64,000 nt of DNA from Stenotrophomonas acidaminiphila (GTDB taxonomy: Bacteria > Pseudomonadota > Gammaproteobacteria > Xanthomonadales > Xanthomonadaceae): positions 1,658,501 to 1,722,500 of the forward strand of contig CP019797.1 of assembly GCA_002951995.1 (NCBI GenBank), written 5' to 3'. The stretch's first letter is position 1, and each line of letters opens with the position of its first letter. The notes under the pieces were generated by a model, which was given only the letters and a program-made list of their open reading frames with translations, ran no database searches and had not been told where the DNA came from. Shown in pieces: positions 1 through 11,579 of the stretch. The position numbers and the translations under genes are program-made.

Positions 1-523
1 GTTCGGGCTTGTCGATGGTGGCGACCTCGAACTCGCCTTCGCCGCGCGAGGACCAGTGCACGCCCTCGCTGGCCGGCAGCCCGGCGCGGCGGCTGTAGAC
101 GTCGACCTGGTCGGCGACGATGAAAGCCGAATAGAAGCCCACGCCGAACTGGCCGATCAGGTTGGCGTCCTTCTTCTGGTCGCCGGACAGGTTCTTCAGG
201 AAGTCGGCGGTGCCCGACTTGGCGATGGTGCCCAGGTGCGCCACGGCTTCGTCGCGGCTCAGGCCGATGCCGTTGTCGTCGATGGTCAGGGTGCGCGCGG
301 CCGGGTCGGCCTCGATGCGGATGCGCAGCGCGCCGTCGCCTTCCAGCAGCTCCGGCCGGGTCAACGCCTCGAAACGCAGCTTGTCGGCGGCATCGGCGGC
401 GTTGGAGACCAGCTCGCGCAGGAAGATTTCCTTGTTCGAGTACAGCGAGTGGATCATCAGGTGCAGCAGCTGCTTCACCTCGGTCTGGAAACCGCGGGTT
501 TCCTTGTGGGCTTCGGCGGTCAT
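1..523 (-). CDS. htpG: HSP90 family chaperone HtpG, N-terminal part (runs off left edge)
   Basis: This is the N-terminal half of the GHKL ATPase domain of the cytosolic Hsp90 chaperone, about 174 residues, with the rest lying left of the window. The minus-strand ATG is at 523-521. Visible family motifs are the helix with [16 protein letters not shown] (ATP-binding Asn), [16 protein letters not shown] and [16 protein letters not shown] (glycine-rich nucleotide lid). The gene diverges from rsmD across about 170 bp. HtpG assists late folding of client proteins and is normally heat-induced, but I do not see a clear heat-shock promoter in the gap. Identification is certain; the C-terminal dimerisation domain cannot be assessed. 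Confidence 0.97.
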   Translation of the reverse strand, partial: MTAEAHKETRGFQTEVKQLLHLMIHSLYSNKEIFLRELVSNAADAADKLRFEALTRPELLEGDGALRIRIEADPAARTLTIDDNGIGLSRDEAVAHLGTIAKSGTADFLKNLSGDQKKDANLIGQFGVGFYSAFIVADQVDVYSRRAGLPASEGVHWSSRGEGEFEVATIDKPE

Positions 524-690
524 CGTCGGGTTCGCTCCATGGTTGCCAGGCCGCGCGCGGGCGGCCGATGGCCTCACGGATGTGGGCCCGTCGGCGGATT
601 TCAAGATCGTCGGCCACTGCGGACGCACGCGCGGCCGGGCCCGGCGGTCGATTCGGCTTATCATGCGGCCCCGTTTCCGCCGCCATTCGC

Positions 691-1838
<1,148 letters not shown>

Positions 1839-1882
1839 CCCATCCCAACAGCCGTAACGAATCCAATAGAGGGAGACGATCC

Positions 1883-2374
1883 ATGAAGAACACGATGCGC
1901 GTGATGCTGGCCGCTTCGCTGGTGCTGGGCTTCACCGCCTGCAAGAAGGAAGAGGCCGCACCGGCCGCCGAGGCGCAGCAGGCGCTGGTGGCCCCGGCCA
2001 AGGACGACGATGCCGGCTGGCGCAAGTACCTGCAGGCCGTGGCCGTGCAGAACATGGGCAACATCACCAACAACCCGTACCTGTACTACCTGGTGCCGGA
2101 GTCCGACCCGGAGTTCGCCGCCAAGTACGAGCGCCAGGTCGAAAGCGCCACCGCCGCCATCGGCCGCGGCGTGTCCCCGGGCAACATGCTGGCCTTCGGT
2201 TCGTCGGCCTCGTCGAAGATGGCCGACCTGATCGAGACCGCGTTCAAGGGCGTGCAGGCCGATTCCATGAAGGGCGTGCGCGTGGTGTACATCGGCGATG
2301 CCGCCGACAACGCCCGCGTGCAGACCATCGTGCAGCCGACCGGCGCCGATTACATCTTCGTTGAAGCCAAGTGA
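1883..2374 (+). CDS. putative lipoprotein of unknown function
   Basis: A 163-residue protein with a signal sequence ending in a lipobox-like GFTAC followed by KKEE (Cys about residue 20), so it is probably a lipid-anchored envelope protein. The mature part has an Ala/Glu-rich linker and then a soluble domain of about 120 residues with DDDAGWRKYLQAVAVQNMG near its start and YIFVEAK at its end. I recognise no catalytic motif or named domain. A purine-rich GAGGGAGA stretch lies about 8 bases before the ATG and is a good ribosome binding site. It stands alone, 44 bp after coaD and 126 bp before the ferredoxin gene. Confidence 0.75.
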   Translation: MKNTMRVMLAASLVLGFTACKKEEAAPAAEAQQALVAPAKDDDAGWRKYLQAVAVQNMGNITNNPYLYYLVPESDPEFAAKYERQVESATAAIGRGVSPGNMLAFGSSASSKMADLIETAFKGVQADSMKGVRVVYIGDAADNARVQTIVQPTGADYIFVEAK

Positions 2375-2500
2375 CCCGTGCCCGGCCGGGCATGCCTTGC
2401 GCATGTCCGGCCGCTGCCGGCCCGGAAGCGGGCCGCATCGAGCCGGTGGCGCCGCGCGCCGCCGGCCTGCCGCCGGCAGGCGCGGGCATGGAGCCGTTCC

Positions 2501-2785
2501 ATGTCTCTGAAAATCAATGAGCTCTGCGTCAACTGCGACGTCTGCGAGCCAGCCTGCCCGAACAAGGCCATTTCGATGGGCGAGACGATCTACGTGATCG
2601 ATCCGGCCCGTTGCACCGAATGCGTCGGCCATTTCGATGAGCCGCAATGCGTGGTGGTGTGCCCGGTCGAATGCATCGACCCGGATCCGGACATTCCCGA
2701 AACCCACGACCAGCTGCTGGCCAAGCTGCATGCGCTGCAGCGCGACCACCCCGAACTGTACGAACCGGAGACCCCCTCGGCATGA
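2501..2785 (+). CDS. YfhL family 4Fe-4S dicluster ferredoxin
   Basis: This 94-residue ferredoxin has two cluster-binding sets: CVNCDVCEPACPN (CxxCxxCxxxCP) near the N-terminus and CTECVGHFDEPQCVVVCPVECI, where the spacing between the second and third Cys is enlarged to eight residues, as is typical of the YfhL/FdxA-like type. It ends with an acidic tail (YEPETPSA). It is a soluble electron carrier whose partner cannot be told from the sequence. ATG 2501 is chosen because the conserved MSLKINELCVNC begins there; the open frame upstream is low-complexity. Its stop overlaps the ggt start (ATGA at 2782-2785). Confidence 0.93.
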   Translation: MSLKINELCVNCDVCEPACPNKAISMGETIYVIDPARCTECVGHFDEPQCVVVCPVECIDPDPDIPETHDQLLAKLHALQRDHPELYEPETPSA

Positions 2786-4527
2786 AACGTTTCGCGCGTT
2801 CCTTCCTGTTGTTTGCGCTGGTGCTGGCACCGGCGGCGTGGGCGGCACCGACGCCGCCGCAGGCGCTGGCCGCGCACCCCGACGGCGCGGCGATCGCCAG
2901 CGGCCACGAACTGGCGACCAAGGCCGGCATGGAGATCCTGGCCAAGGGCGGCAATGCGTTCGACGCCGCGGTGGCGGTGTCATCCACGCTGGCGGTGGTC
3001 GAGCCGATCAGTTCCGGCCTGGGCGGCGGTGGCTTGTTCATGCTGCACGACGCGCGCACCGGCAAGGACGTGATGCTCGACGCGCGCGAGACCTCACCGG
3101 CGTCGGCCACGCCGGAGCGCTTCCTGGACGCCAACGGCGAGCTGGACCGCGACCGCTCGGTCAACGGCCCGTGGTCGGCCGGCATCCCCGGGTTGCCGGC
3201 GCTGCTGGTGCAGGTCGCGCGCGAACACGGCCGGCTGCCGCTGTCCGAATCGCTGGCACCGGCGATCCGCGTGGCCAGCGAAGGCTTCCCGGTGTACGCG
3301 CGCATGGCGCGTGGCTATGCCGCGCGGCGCGAGGTGATGGAGCGCTATCCCGGCACCCGTGAGGTGTACCTGCGCAACGGTCGTCCCATCGCCGAGGGCG
3401 ACATCTTCAAGCAGCCGGAACTGGCGCATACCCTGCGGCTGCTGGCCGCCAGGGGCTTCGACGGCTTCTACCGCGGCGAGACCGCGAACAAGCTGCTGGC
3501 CGGGGTGAAGAAGGCCGGCGGCCAATGGACCGCCGCCGAGCTGGCCGGCTACACGGTCAAGGCGCGCGAACCGATCGTGTTCGACTACCGCGGCTGGAAG
3601 ATCACCACCGCACCGCCGCCGTCCTCCGGCGGCATCGCGCTGGCGTCGATGCTGCAGATCCTGGAAGGCTGGGACCTGGCCGCCCTGGACGAGGCGCACC
3701 GCACCCACCTGGTGGTCGAGGCCATGCGCCGTGCCTACCGCGACCGCACCTTCTTCCTCGGCGACCCGGATTTCGTGCAGATCCCGCAGAAGGTGCTCAC
3801 CAGCCGCGACTACGCCCAGGGCCTGCGCGCCACCATCCACCCGGACAAGGCCACCCCGAGCGACCTGCTGTCGGGCAACCCGACCCCGCTGGAGGATGAC
3901 GAGACCACCCATTTCTCGATCATCGACAGCGAAGGCAACCGCGTCGGCGGCACCCAGACGGTCAACCTGCTGTACGGCTCGGGCTTCATCCCGGCCGGCA
4001 CCGGCGTGCTGCTGAACAACGAGATGGACGATTTCGCGCTCAAGCCGGGTACGCCCAACGCGTTCGGCGTGATGGGCTACGAGGCCAACGCACCGAAGCC
4101 GGGCAAGCGCATGCTCAGCTCGATGACGCCGACCTTCATGGAGAACGACGAGAAGGTGGTCGTGATCGGCACCCCGGGCGGCAGCCGCATCATCACCATG
4201 GTGCTGCTGGGCATCCTCGGCTACGACGCCGGGCTGGACGCGCAGCAGGTCGCCGCGCTGCCGCGTTACCACCACCAGTGGCTGCCGGACGAGATCTCGG
4301 CCGAGAGCGGCGCGTTCACCCCGGACGTGGCGCGGCAGCTGCAGGCCATGGGCCACAAGGTCGACCTGCCCGGCGACAGCGCCGACGGCGGGCGTGGTTC
4401 CAGCCACGTGTGGGGCAACCTGCAGACGGTGGAATGGAACCGCCGCAGCAACACCCTCAGCGGTGGCAGCGACCCGCGCAACCCGGTCGGCAGCGCCGAG
4501 GTGCGCAGGATGGGCAAGGGCGACTGA
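2782..4527 (+). CDS. ggt: gamma-glutamyltransferase (GGT), periplasmic
   Basis: A 581-residue exported enzyme that hydrolyses or transfers the gamma-glutamyl group of glutathione and related peptides. The N-terminus is a Sec signal peptide (MKRFARSFLLFALVLAPAAWA). As in other GGTs, the precursor should self-cleave before the catalytic threonine; the motif ETTHFSIID places it at about Thr376, followed by the small-subunit block containing NNEMDDF and later GTPGGSRIIT. Overall length is normal for the family. It is coupled to the ferredoxin gene by a 4-base overlap, although no functional link is known. A terminator-like hairpin follows the stop. Confidence 0.95.
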   Translation: MKRFARSFLLFALVLAPAAWAAPTPPQALAAHPDGAAIASGHELATKAGMEILAKGGNAFDAAVAVSSTLAVVEPISSGLGGGGLFMLHDARTGKDVMLDARETSPASATPERFLDANGELDRDRSVNGPWSAGIPGLPALLVQVAREHGRLPLSESLAPAIRVASEGFPVYARMARGYAARREVMERYPGTREVYLRNGRPIAEGDIFKQPELAHTLRLLAARGFDGFYRGETANKLLAGVKKAGGQWTAAELAGYTVKAREPIVFDYRGWKITTAPPPSSGGIALASMLQILEGWDLAALDEAHRTHLVVEAMRRAYRDRTFFLGDPDFVQIPQKVLTSRDYAQGLRATIHPDKATPSDLLSGNPTPLEDDETTHFSIIDSEGNRVGGTQTVNLLYGSGFIPAGTGVLLNNEMDDFALKPGTPNAFGVMGYEANAPKPGKRMLSSMTPTFMENDEKVVVIGTPGGSRIITMVLLGILGYDAGLDAQQVAALPRYHHQWLPDEISAESGAFTPDVARQLQAMGHKVDLPGDSADGGRGSSHVWGNLQTVEWNRRSNTLSGGSDPRNPVGSAEVRRMGKGD

Positions 4528-4555
4528 GCCGCCCGCGCATCCGGATGCCACACCG

Positions 4556-4577
4556 AACCCCGCCGCATGGCGGGGTT
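4556..4577. terminator. bidirectional intrinsic terminator between ggt and the MocR-type gene
   Basis: A perfect stem of AACCCCGCC with GGCGGGGTT around a 4-base loop, followed on the plus strand by CCGCGTTTT. It lies between two convergent genes, so it probably serves both. Confidence 0.7.
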
Positions 4578-4602
4578 CCGCGTTTTCGGGGCCACCGCGG
4601 GC

Positions 4603-6078
4603 TCAGCACTCGAGGTTGCGCAGCACGCTGGCCAGTCCGCGTACCGCCGCTTCCAGTTCGTCCGGCGCATGCGCGGCGAAACCCATCAGGAAGCCGGCCT
4701 GGTCCGCTTCCCCTGCGTAAAGCCCGCCCAGCCCCAGCAGGTCGATACCCGCACGCCGGGCCGCGTCCACGGCGCGGGCCTCGGCGATGTCGCGGGTGAG
4801 CAGGCACGGCATCTGCATGCCGCCGGCCGGCACCCGTGGCTGCAGGTAACCGCCCAGATGGCGCCGTACCAGCCGCGCCAGCAGGTCGCGCCGCTCGCCA
4901 TAGAGCTGACGCATGGCGCGCACGTGGGCGCCGAAATGGCCGCCTTCGATGAAGCGCGCCAGGGTCAGCTGCGGAACCGGTGCGCTGTGCCCGTCAAGCA
5001 GCGTGCGCGCCACGGTCATCGGTTCCACCAGCGCCGGCGGCAGCAGCATGTAGCCGATGCGCAGGCCCGGGAACAGCGACTTGGTGAAGGTGCCGATGTA
5101 GATCGTGCGCTCGTGCGGGTCCAGTCCCTGCACGCAGGCGGTGGGTTTGCCGGCATAGTGGAACTCGCTGTCGTAGTCGTCCTCGATGATCCAGGCGCCG
5201 TGCCGCTGCGCCCACTCGATCACGGCCAGGCGCCGGTCCAGCGCCAGCGTGGCGCCGGTCGGGAACTGGTGCGAGGGGGTCAGGAACACCGCCCGCGCCG
5301 GCGCCGCGTCGTGCAGCCGTTCCACGCGCATGCCGTCGGCGTCCACCGGCACCGGCACGCAGTCCAGGCCGGCGGCCTCGAATGCGCGCCGCGCGCCATG
5401 GTAGGCCGGGTCCTCGATGAAGATGCGGTCGCCGGCGTCGAGCAGCACGCTGGCGCACAGCGCCAGCGCCTGTTGCGAGCTGGTCAGCACCAGCACGCGC
5501 CCGGGCGTGGCGCGGGCGCCGCGTTCGAGGTTGACGTAGTCGGCGATGGCCTGGCGCAACGCTTCCATGCCCTGTGGCGGACTGTGCAGCAGGGCGGCGC
5601 TGCCGTGTTGCCTGAGCACCTGCCGTTGCAGCCGCTCCCAGGTCTGCAGCGGGAAATGGCGGGTCTCGGGCAGGCCCGGCGCGAACGCGCGCGGGGCAAG
5701 GAAATCGCGCACCCCGCCGTCGCGGAACAACGCCGCGCCACGCCGGCTCAGCGCGGCGGCCAGCGGTGCCGGGCCGGCCCGGCGCGCCGCGCTGCGCCGC
5801 CGCCGCACGCGCTCTGACACGAAGCTGCCGCTGCCCACGCGGCGTTCGATGAAACCCTCGGCATGCAACTGGCCATAGGCGGCCTCCACCGTGTCGCGGG
5901 AAACCCCGAGCGAGTGGGCCAGCGCGCGCGACGCCGGCAATGGCCGGCCCACGTCGATCGCGCCCTCGAGGATCAGCTGGCGCAGGGCACGCTGGATGCG
6001 TGCGTGCAGGGGCAGGCCGGCGTGCGCCGGGTCGACCAGCCAAGCTTTTACCGATTCGAGCTGAGCATGGCGGAACAA
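4603..6078 (-). CDS. MocR/PdxR-type transcriptional regulator (GntR HTH + aminotransferase-like domain)
   Basis: A 491-residue regulator with a GntR-type winged helix-turn-helix (residues about 15-85, including LPASRALAHSLGVSRDTVEAAY) fused to a fold-type-I aminotransferase domain. The PLP-binding lysine is visible in TFTKSLFPGLRIGY. Such proteins sense pyridoxal phosphate or amino compounds and usually control a neighbouring gene. Here the neighbour is a divergent BenE-family transporter, followed by yggS, a PLP-homeostasis gene. That points to a vitamin B6-related role (inference). Length is normal for the MocR family. The ATG at 6078 gives a natural short N-terminus before the HTH. Confidence 0.9.
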   Translation of the reverse strand: MFRHAQLESVKAWLVDPAHAGLPLHARIQRALRQLILEGAIDVGRPLPASRALAHSLGVSRDTVEAAYGQLHAEGFIERRVGSGSFVSERVRRRRSAARRAGPAPLAAALSRRGAALFRDGGVRDFLAPRAFAPGLPETRHFPLQTWERLQRQVLRQHGSAALLHSPPQGMEALRQAIADYVNLERGARATPGRVLVLTSSQQALALCASVLLDAGDRIFIEDPAYHGARRAFEAAGLDCVPVPVDADGMRVERLHDAAPARAVFLTPSHQFPTGATLALDRRLAVIEWAQRHGAWIIEDDYDSEFHYAGKPTACVQGLDPHERTIYIGTFTKSLFPGLRIGYMLLPPALVEPMTVARTLLDGHSAPVPQLTLARFIEGGHFGAHVRAMRQLYGERRDLLARLVRRHLGGYLQPRVPAGGMQMPCLLTRDIAEARAVDAARRAGIDLLGLGGLYAGEADQAGFLMGFAAHAPDELEAAVRGLASVLRNLEC

Positions 6079-6092
6079 TTGGCCGGTATCCT

Positions 6093-6137
6093 ATGTGGAA
6101 AGTGGATGGGTAAATCAGTCCATTGCGCGGCTATAAA
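6093..6137. promoter_or_regulatory. candidate MocR/PdxR operator and benE -10 element
   Basis: Between the divergent genes lies a direct repeat TGTGGA/AGTGGA (6094-6106) containing AAAGTGG. This resembles, from memory, the AAAGTGG core reported for PdxR of Corynebacterium glutamicum. A TATAAA hexamer at 6132-6137 could be the benE -10 box. MocR-type regulators usually bind direct repeats, which fits. Confidence 0.45.
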
Positions 6138-6185
6138 ACAGCCCCGGGGTCGCCCCCGTCAACTGCCTGGAGCCCGCATCCGCCC

Positions 6186-7414
6186 ATGCCATCGGTCCCT
6201 GTTCCCGCGCTGCGCCTGCGCGACCTGCCGCATCCGGTGATGGCCGGGCTGGTATCGGTCATCGTCAATTACGGCGGCACCTTCATTCTGGTGTTCCAGG
6301 CGGCCAAGGTGGCCGGCCTCGGGCCGCAGCTGACCGCCTCATGGGTCTGGTCGGTGTCCATCGGCGTGGGCCTGACCGGGCTGCTGCTGAGCTGGCGCTA
6401 CCGTGCGCCGGTCATCACCGCGTGGTCGACGCCGGCCGCCGCGTTCCTGGTCACCGCGCTGGCGACCACGCCGTGGGCCGAAGCGGTCGGGGCGTTCGTG
6501 CTGTCGGCGGCGGGTTTCGTCGTGCTCGGCCTGTCCGGGCGGTTCGAACGGGTGATCCGGCGGGTGCCGCCGGGCGTGGCGGCTGGCCTGCTGGCGGGCA
6601 TCATGCTGCAGTTCGGGATCAAGGCGTTCGCGGGGCTGGACGTCGACCCGCTGTTGGCCGGGGCGCTGATCCTGGCCTACGTGGTGCTCCGGCGGGTGAG
6701 CGCGCGCTATGCGGTGGTCGGTATCCTGCTGGCGGGGCTGGGCCTGCTGCTGGTGCAGGGGCGCATCGACCTGCATGGTCTGGAGCTGCGTCTGGCCGCG
6801 CCGGTGTTCACGATGCCGGTGTTCACCGTCAATGCGCTGCTGGGCGTGGCGCTGCCGCTGTTCCTGATCACCCTGACCGGGCAGTACATGCCGGGCATGC
6901 TGGTGCTGCGCAACGACGGCTTCCGCACGCCCGCCGATCCCATCGTCACCGCGACCGGGCTCGGCTCGCTGCTGATGGCGCCGTTCGGTTCCCATGCCTT
7001 CAACATCGCCGCGATCACGGCGGCGATCTGCACCGGACCCGAGGCGCACGAGGATCCGTCCCGGCGCTGGATCGCCGGCATCGCGGCCGGTGTGTTCTAC
7101 ATCCTTGTCGGTGTGTTCGGGTAACCTTGGCGGCGGTGTTCCTGGCGCTGCCGGCGACCTTCATCACCACGCTGGCGGGGCTGGCCCTGCTGGGCACCCT
7201 GGGCGGCAGCCTGGCCACGGCGGTAGCCGATGCGCGCACCCGCGAGGCGGCGCTGATCACCTTCCTGGCGGCGGCCGCCAACATCACCGTGTTCGGTATC
7301 GGCGGCGCATTCTGGGGGCTGGTGATCGGCTTGCTGGCGCACCTGCTGCTCAACGGCCGGCTGCCGGACGGGCGCCCGGCATCGGTCGCCGACGCCGGAG
7401 CAACCCGTCCATGA
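6186..7414 (+). pseudogene. benE: BenE-family (benzoate/H+ symporter-like) transporter, one-base frameshift
   Basis: The product is a polytopic membrane protein of the BenE family (about 410 residues, roughly 11-12 hydrophobic segments). The first frame, from ATG 6186, runs with normal family sequence to a TAA at 7122-7124 just after GVFYILVGVFG. The natural continuation TLAAVFLALPATFITTLAGL and the remaining three membrane segments lie one frame over and end at 7414. One extra base in the TTCGGGTAACC region restores a single frame. BenE proteins are annotated as benzoate transporters, but the MocR regulator and yggS next to it make another substrate, such as a B6 vitamer, plausible (inference). 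The end overlaps yggS as ATGA. Confidence 0.85.
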
Positions 7415-8202
7415 TCCCGGCCACTCCGACTTCGCACGACCGCCATGGCCGCTACCCGCAGGCGCTCACGGTCGATGATGTCCGCCGCAACCTGGCCGCG
7501 GTGCAGGCGCGCATCGCCGCCGCCTGCCAGCGTGCCGGCCGCGACCCGGCCAGCGTGCGGCTGCTGCCGGTGAGCAAGACCAAGCCAGAGGCGAGCCTGC
7601 GCCTGGCCTACGCCGCGGGCTCCCGCCTGCTGGGCGAGAACAAGGTGCAGGAGGCGCACCACAAGTGGGAGGCGATGCAGGACCTGGCCGGCCTGCGCTG
7701 GTCGGTGATCGGCCACCTGCAGACCAACAAGGCCAAGCTGGTGGCGCGCTTCGCCAGCGAGTTCCAGGCGCTGGACAGCCTGCGCCTGGCCGAGACCCTG
7801 GACCGTCGCCTGCAGCTGGAAGGCCGCCCGCTGGACGTGTTCGTGCAGGTCAACACCTCCGGCGAGGACAGCAAGTACGGGCTGGCGCCGGCCGACGTGG
7901 CTGGTTTCATCGCCGCATTGCCGCGGTTCACGCATCTGCGCGTACGCGGGCTGATGACCCTGGCGCTGTTCTCCGAGGACGCGGCGCGGGTGCGCGCCTG
8001 CTTCGTGCGCCTGCGCGAACTGCGCGACCGCCTGCGCCCGCAGGCACCGGACGGCATCGGCCTGGACGAGCTGTCGATGGGCATGTCCGGCGACTTCGAG
8101 ATCGCCATCGAGGAAGGCGCCACCGTGGTGCGCGTCGGCCAGGCCATCTTCGGCGCGCGCGATACGCCCGACAACCATTACTGGCCGGCCGCCGGCCCGT
8201 GA
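7411..8202 (+). CDS. yggS: YggS family PLP-binding homeostasis protein (PLPBP)
   Basis: A 263-residue member of the YggS/PROSC family, a PLP-binding protein without known catalytic activity that keeps the free PLP pool balanced. It shows LLPVSKTKP (PLP lysine in the VSKTK block), [36 protein letters not shown] and [23 protein letters not shown]. The start overlaps the benE-like stop (ATGA at 7411-7414), so it is probably co-translated with the transporter. The N-terminus is about 20 residues longer than usual ([13 protein letters not shown]). In most relatives yggS sits by pilT or proC; here it sits between a transporter and glyA. Confidence 0.93.
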   Translation: MIPATPTSHDRHGRYPQALTVDDVRRNLAAVQARIAAACQRAGRDPASVRLLPVSKTKPEASLRLAYAAGSRLLGENKVQEAHHKWEAMQDLAGLRWSVIGHLQTNKAKLVARFASEFQALDSLRLAETLDRRLQLEGRPLDVFVQVNTSGEDSKYGLAPADVAGFIAALPRFTHLRVRGLMTLALFSEDAARVRACFVRLRELRDRLRPQAPDGIGLDELSMGMSGDFEIAIEEGATVVRVGQAIFGARDTPDNHYWPAAGP

Positions 8203-8270
8203 GCCACACGTTTGCCAATCCCCGCCGGGCCCACCGGCCCGGCCCCGATCCACGCCCAGGAGTTGCCCCC

Positions 8271-9536
8271 ATGCATGACCCATCGTCGCGCCTTGCCGAT
8301 TTCGATCCCGAACTGGCCGCGGCCATCCACGCCGAGGAATGCCGGCAGGAGGACCATGTCGAACTGATCGCCTCGGAGAACTACGCCAGCCCGCGGGTGC
8401 GCGCGGTGCAGGATTCGGTGTTCACCAACAAGTATGCCGAGGGCTATCCCGGGCGCCGCTACTACAGCGGCTGCGACAACGTGGACGTGGCCGAGCGCCT
8501 GGCGATCGAACGCGCGCGGCAGCTGTTCGGCTGCGACTACGCCAACGTACAGCCACACGCCGGGGCGCAGGCCAACGCCGCGGTGTTCCTGGCCCTGGCC
8601 AGCCCGGGCGATACGGTGATGGGCATGAACCTGGCGCAGGGCGGGCACCTGACCCATGGCAATCCGTCCAACTTCTCCGGCCGGCATTACCGCATCGTGG
8701 CGTACGGGGTGGATCCGCAGACCGGGCTGGTCGACTACGACGCGATGGAGCGCATCGCGCTGGAGACGCGGCCGCGGCTGCTGATCGGTGGCTTCTCGGC
8801 CTACTCGCGGCACAAGGACTGGGGGCGCATGCGGGCCATCGCCGACCGCGTCGGCGCGCTGTTCTGGGTGGACATGGCGCACGTGGCCGGGCTGGTCGCG
8901 GCGGGCGAGTATCCGGACCCGCTGCCGCATGCGCACGTGGTCACCAGCACCACGCACAAGACCCTGCGCGGCCCGCGTGGCGGCCTGATCCTGGCCCATG
9001 GGCAGGGTGCCGATTTCTATCGCAAGCTCGACTCGGCGGTGTTTCCCGGCGTGCAGGGCGGCCCGCTGATGCACGTGATCGCGGCCAAGGCAGTGGCCTT
9101 CAAGGAGGCCCTGCGGCCGGAGTTCAGGGCCTACCAGCGGCAGGTACTGGCCAACGCGCGGGCGATGGCGGCGGCGATCCAGCAGCGCGGTTACCGGATC
9201 GTGTCCGGTGGTACCGACAACCACCTGATGCTGATCGACCTGCGCGACCGCCGCTATACCGGCAAGGACGCCGACGCGGCACTGGACGCGGCCGGCATCA
9301 CCACCAACAAGAACACGGTGCCGGGCGATCCGCGCCCGCCGTCGGTCACGTCGGGCCTGCGCATCGGCACCCCGGCGCTGACCACGCGCGGCTTCGGCGT
9401 GGCCGAATGCACGCAGCTGGCCGGCTGGCTGTGCGACGTGCTCGACGCGCTGGGCGAGGGCACGCAGGCCCAGGTCGGCGCACGCGTCCGCGAGCAGGTG
9501 GTGGCCTTGTGCCGGGCGCACCCGGTGTATCGCTGA
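8271..9536 (+). CDS. glyA: serine hydroxymethyltransferase, somewhat divergent copy
   Basis: A 421-residue fold-type-I PLP enzyme that interconverts serine and glycine with tetrahydrofolate. The Schiff-base lysine is Lys230 in [13 protein letters not shown]. Other family blocks are [48 protein letters not shown] and [13 protein letters not shown]. Some positions depart from the housekeeping consensus as I remember it: [20 protein letters not shown] (usually AHGGH or DHGGH) and [11 protein letters not shown]. This may therefore be a second, specialised copy kept with yggS. It follows yggS by 68 bp on the same strand. A ribosome binding site CAGGAG lies 8 bases before the ATG. Confidence 0.9.
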   Translation: MHDPSSRLADFDPELAAAIHAEECRQEDHVELIASENYASPRVRAVQDSVFTNKYAEGYPGRRYYSGCDNVDVAERLAIERARQLFGCDYANVQPHAGAQANAAVFLALASPGDTVMGMNLAQGGHLTHGNPSNFSGRHYRIVAYGVDPQTGLVDYDAMERIALETRPRLLIGGFSAYSRHKDWGRMRAIADRVGALFWVDMAHVAGLVAAGEYPDPLPHAHVVTSTTHKTLRGPRGGLILAHGQGADFYRKLDSAVFPGVQGGPLMHVIAAKAVAFKEALRPEFRAYQRQVLANARAMAAAIQQRGYRIVSGGTDNHLMLIDLRDRRYTGKDADAALDAAGITTNKNTVPGDPRPPSVTSGLRIGTPALTTRGFGVAECTQLAGWLCDVLDALGEGTQAQVGARVREQVVALCRAHPVYR

Positions 9537-9576
9537 GCCGCCCCCGGGGCCCCGGGAAGCGGCCCCCGGGGGCGGC
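9537..9576 (+). terminator. strong GC hairpin after glyA
   Basis: GCCGCCCCCGGGGCC pairs with GGCCCCCGGGGGCGGC around a short loop. There is no T tract, so it may act as a Rho-assisted terminator or an RNA-stabilising stem rather than a classic intrinsic terminator. Confidence 0.45.
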
Positions 9577-9594
9577 GCGAGGGCGCGCGTCGCC

Positions 9595-9625
9595 TTGCGA
9601 ATATTTAACGCGGCGGCGGTAGAAT
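9595..9625 (+). promoter_or_regulatory. promoter with start codon very close to the -10 box
   Basis: TTGCGA (9595-9600), a 19-base spacer and TAGAAT (9620-9625). The ATG of the next gene is at 9633, only seven bases past the -10 box, so the transcript would be leaderless or nearly so. Confidence 0.5.
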
Positions 9626-9632
9626 TTTTCAT

Positions 9633-10523
<891 letters not shown>

Positions 10524-10684
10524 AGAAGTGACTTCCGGCACCCCGCACGGGTGACTGCCGGCTCCTGCCGGCCGCGGGCGCATCGCGGACACTGGTCCCG
10601 TCTTCCAACGCGGGATCTGGCATGAAGAACAACGAGACGACGGTTTTCCAGAGCGGAACTTCCCGAAAGGGCTCGCCGTGCGCC

Positions 10685-11521
10685 ATGCACAGGCGCTCTT
10701 TCCTGCGGAGGGTGTTCGCCCTGGCGCTGGCGTCGCTGGCCCTTGCCCAGCACGCCTTCGCCGCGCCCAGCGCCAAGGTGCCGCTGCAGGTATCGCCCGG
10801 ACGGGCCACCACGCTGGCCATCTGGGAACCGGCGCAGGCGCGCGGCGTGGTGTTGTTCTCCAGCGGGCATGGCGCCTGGCCGGAGCGCTACGAGCGCCTG
10901 CTGCAGACCTGGGCCGATGCCGGCTTCGTGGTGCTGGCGCCGCTGCACGTGGATTCGGTCCGGTATCCGGAACGGGAGAAGTTCTCGCTGCAGCAGGGCT
11001 TCGGCGAGCGCCTGGCCGACATGCGCGCGACCAGCGCCTATGCGCGTGCGCGTTGGCCGGGCCTGCCGGTGGCGGCGGCCGGGCACAGTCTTGGCACGCT
11101 GATCTCGGCGGTGCAGGGCGGGGCCCTGGCCGGGCTCGGGCCGCTGCGCGATCCCGGAGTGGTGGCGGTGCTGGGCTACTCCTCGCCGGGCCGGATCCCG
11201 GGGCTGATCGGGCCCGATGCCTATGCGACGCTGGCGGTTCCGCTGCTGCTGGTAACCGGTGACGAGGACCTCGTGCCGGGTTTCGTCACCGACCCGGCCG
11301 ACCACCTGTACCCGGTGCAGACCGCGCCGGCCGGCGACAGGCAGGCGGTGGTGCTGGCCGGCGGCGGGCACAACCTCATCGGCGGCGAGCCGGAAGCGCT
11401 GTTCGAACGCGCCCGGCAGCTGGGCACCGCCTTCCTGCAGGCCGAGCTGCTGGACGACCCGCGGGCGCGGCAACTGCTCGAGGCGCCGGCCGCGGCGGGC
11501 GAACAGCGGGTACGTCGCTGA
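10685..11521 (+). CDS. exported alpha/beta hydrolase
   Basis: A protein of about 278 residues with an N-terminal export signal HRRSFLRRVFALALASLALA; the RRSFLRR pattern resembles a twin-arginine motif. The nucleophile elbow is GHSLG (Ser about 135 of this start). Upstream FSSGHGAWPERYERLLQTWADAGFVVLAP is the usual strand and oxyanion region of platelet-activating-factor acetylhydrolase-like or dienelactone hydrolase-like proteins. ATG 10685 is preferred because it places the twin-arginine motif at the N-terminus. An earlier in-frame ATG at 10622 would add 21 residues ahead of it. The substrate is unknown. The gene converges with the PsiF-like gene. Confidence 0.8.
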   Translation: MHRRSFLRRVFALALASLALAQHAFAAPSAKVPLQVSPGRATTLAIWEPAQARGVVLFSSGHGAWPERYERLLQTWADAGFVVLAPLHVDSVRYPEREKFSLQQGFGERLADMRATSAYARARWPGLPVAAAGHSLGTLISAVQGGALAGLGPLRDPGVVAVLGYSSPGRIPGLIGPDAYATLAVPLLLVTGDEDLVPGFVTDPADHLYPVQTAPAGDRQAVVLAGGGHNLIGGEPEALFERARQLGTAFLQAELLDDPRARQLLEAPAAAGEQRVRR

Positions 11522-11579
11522 CGCGCGCCGCTGCCGGGGCGTCGACGACGGGCGACGATCCGCCGACCCCCATCCGTCG

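Noticed and set aside
6186..7414. Two separate membrane-protein genes instead of one broken benE
   Set aside because: The second part has no start codon or ribosome binding site, and together the parts match one BenE-length protein.
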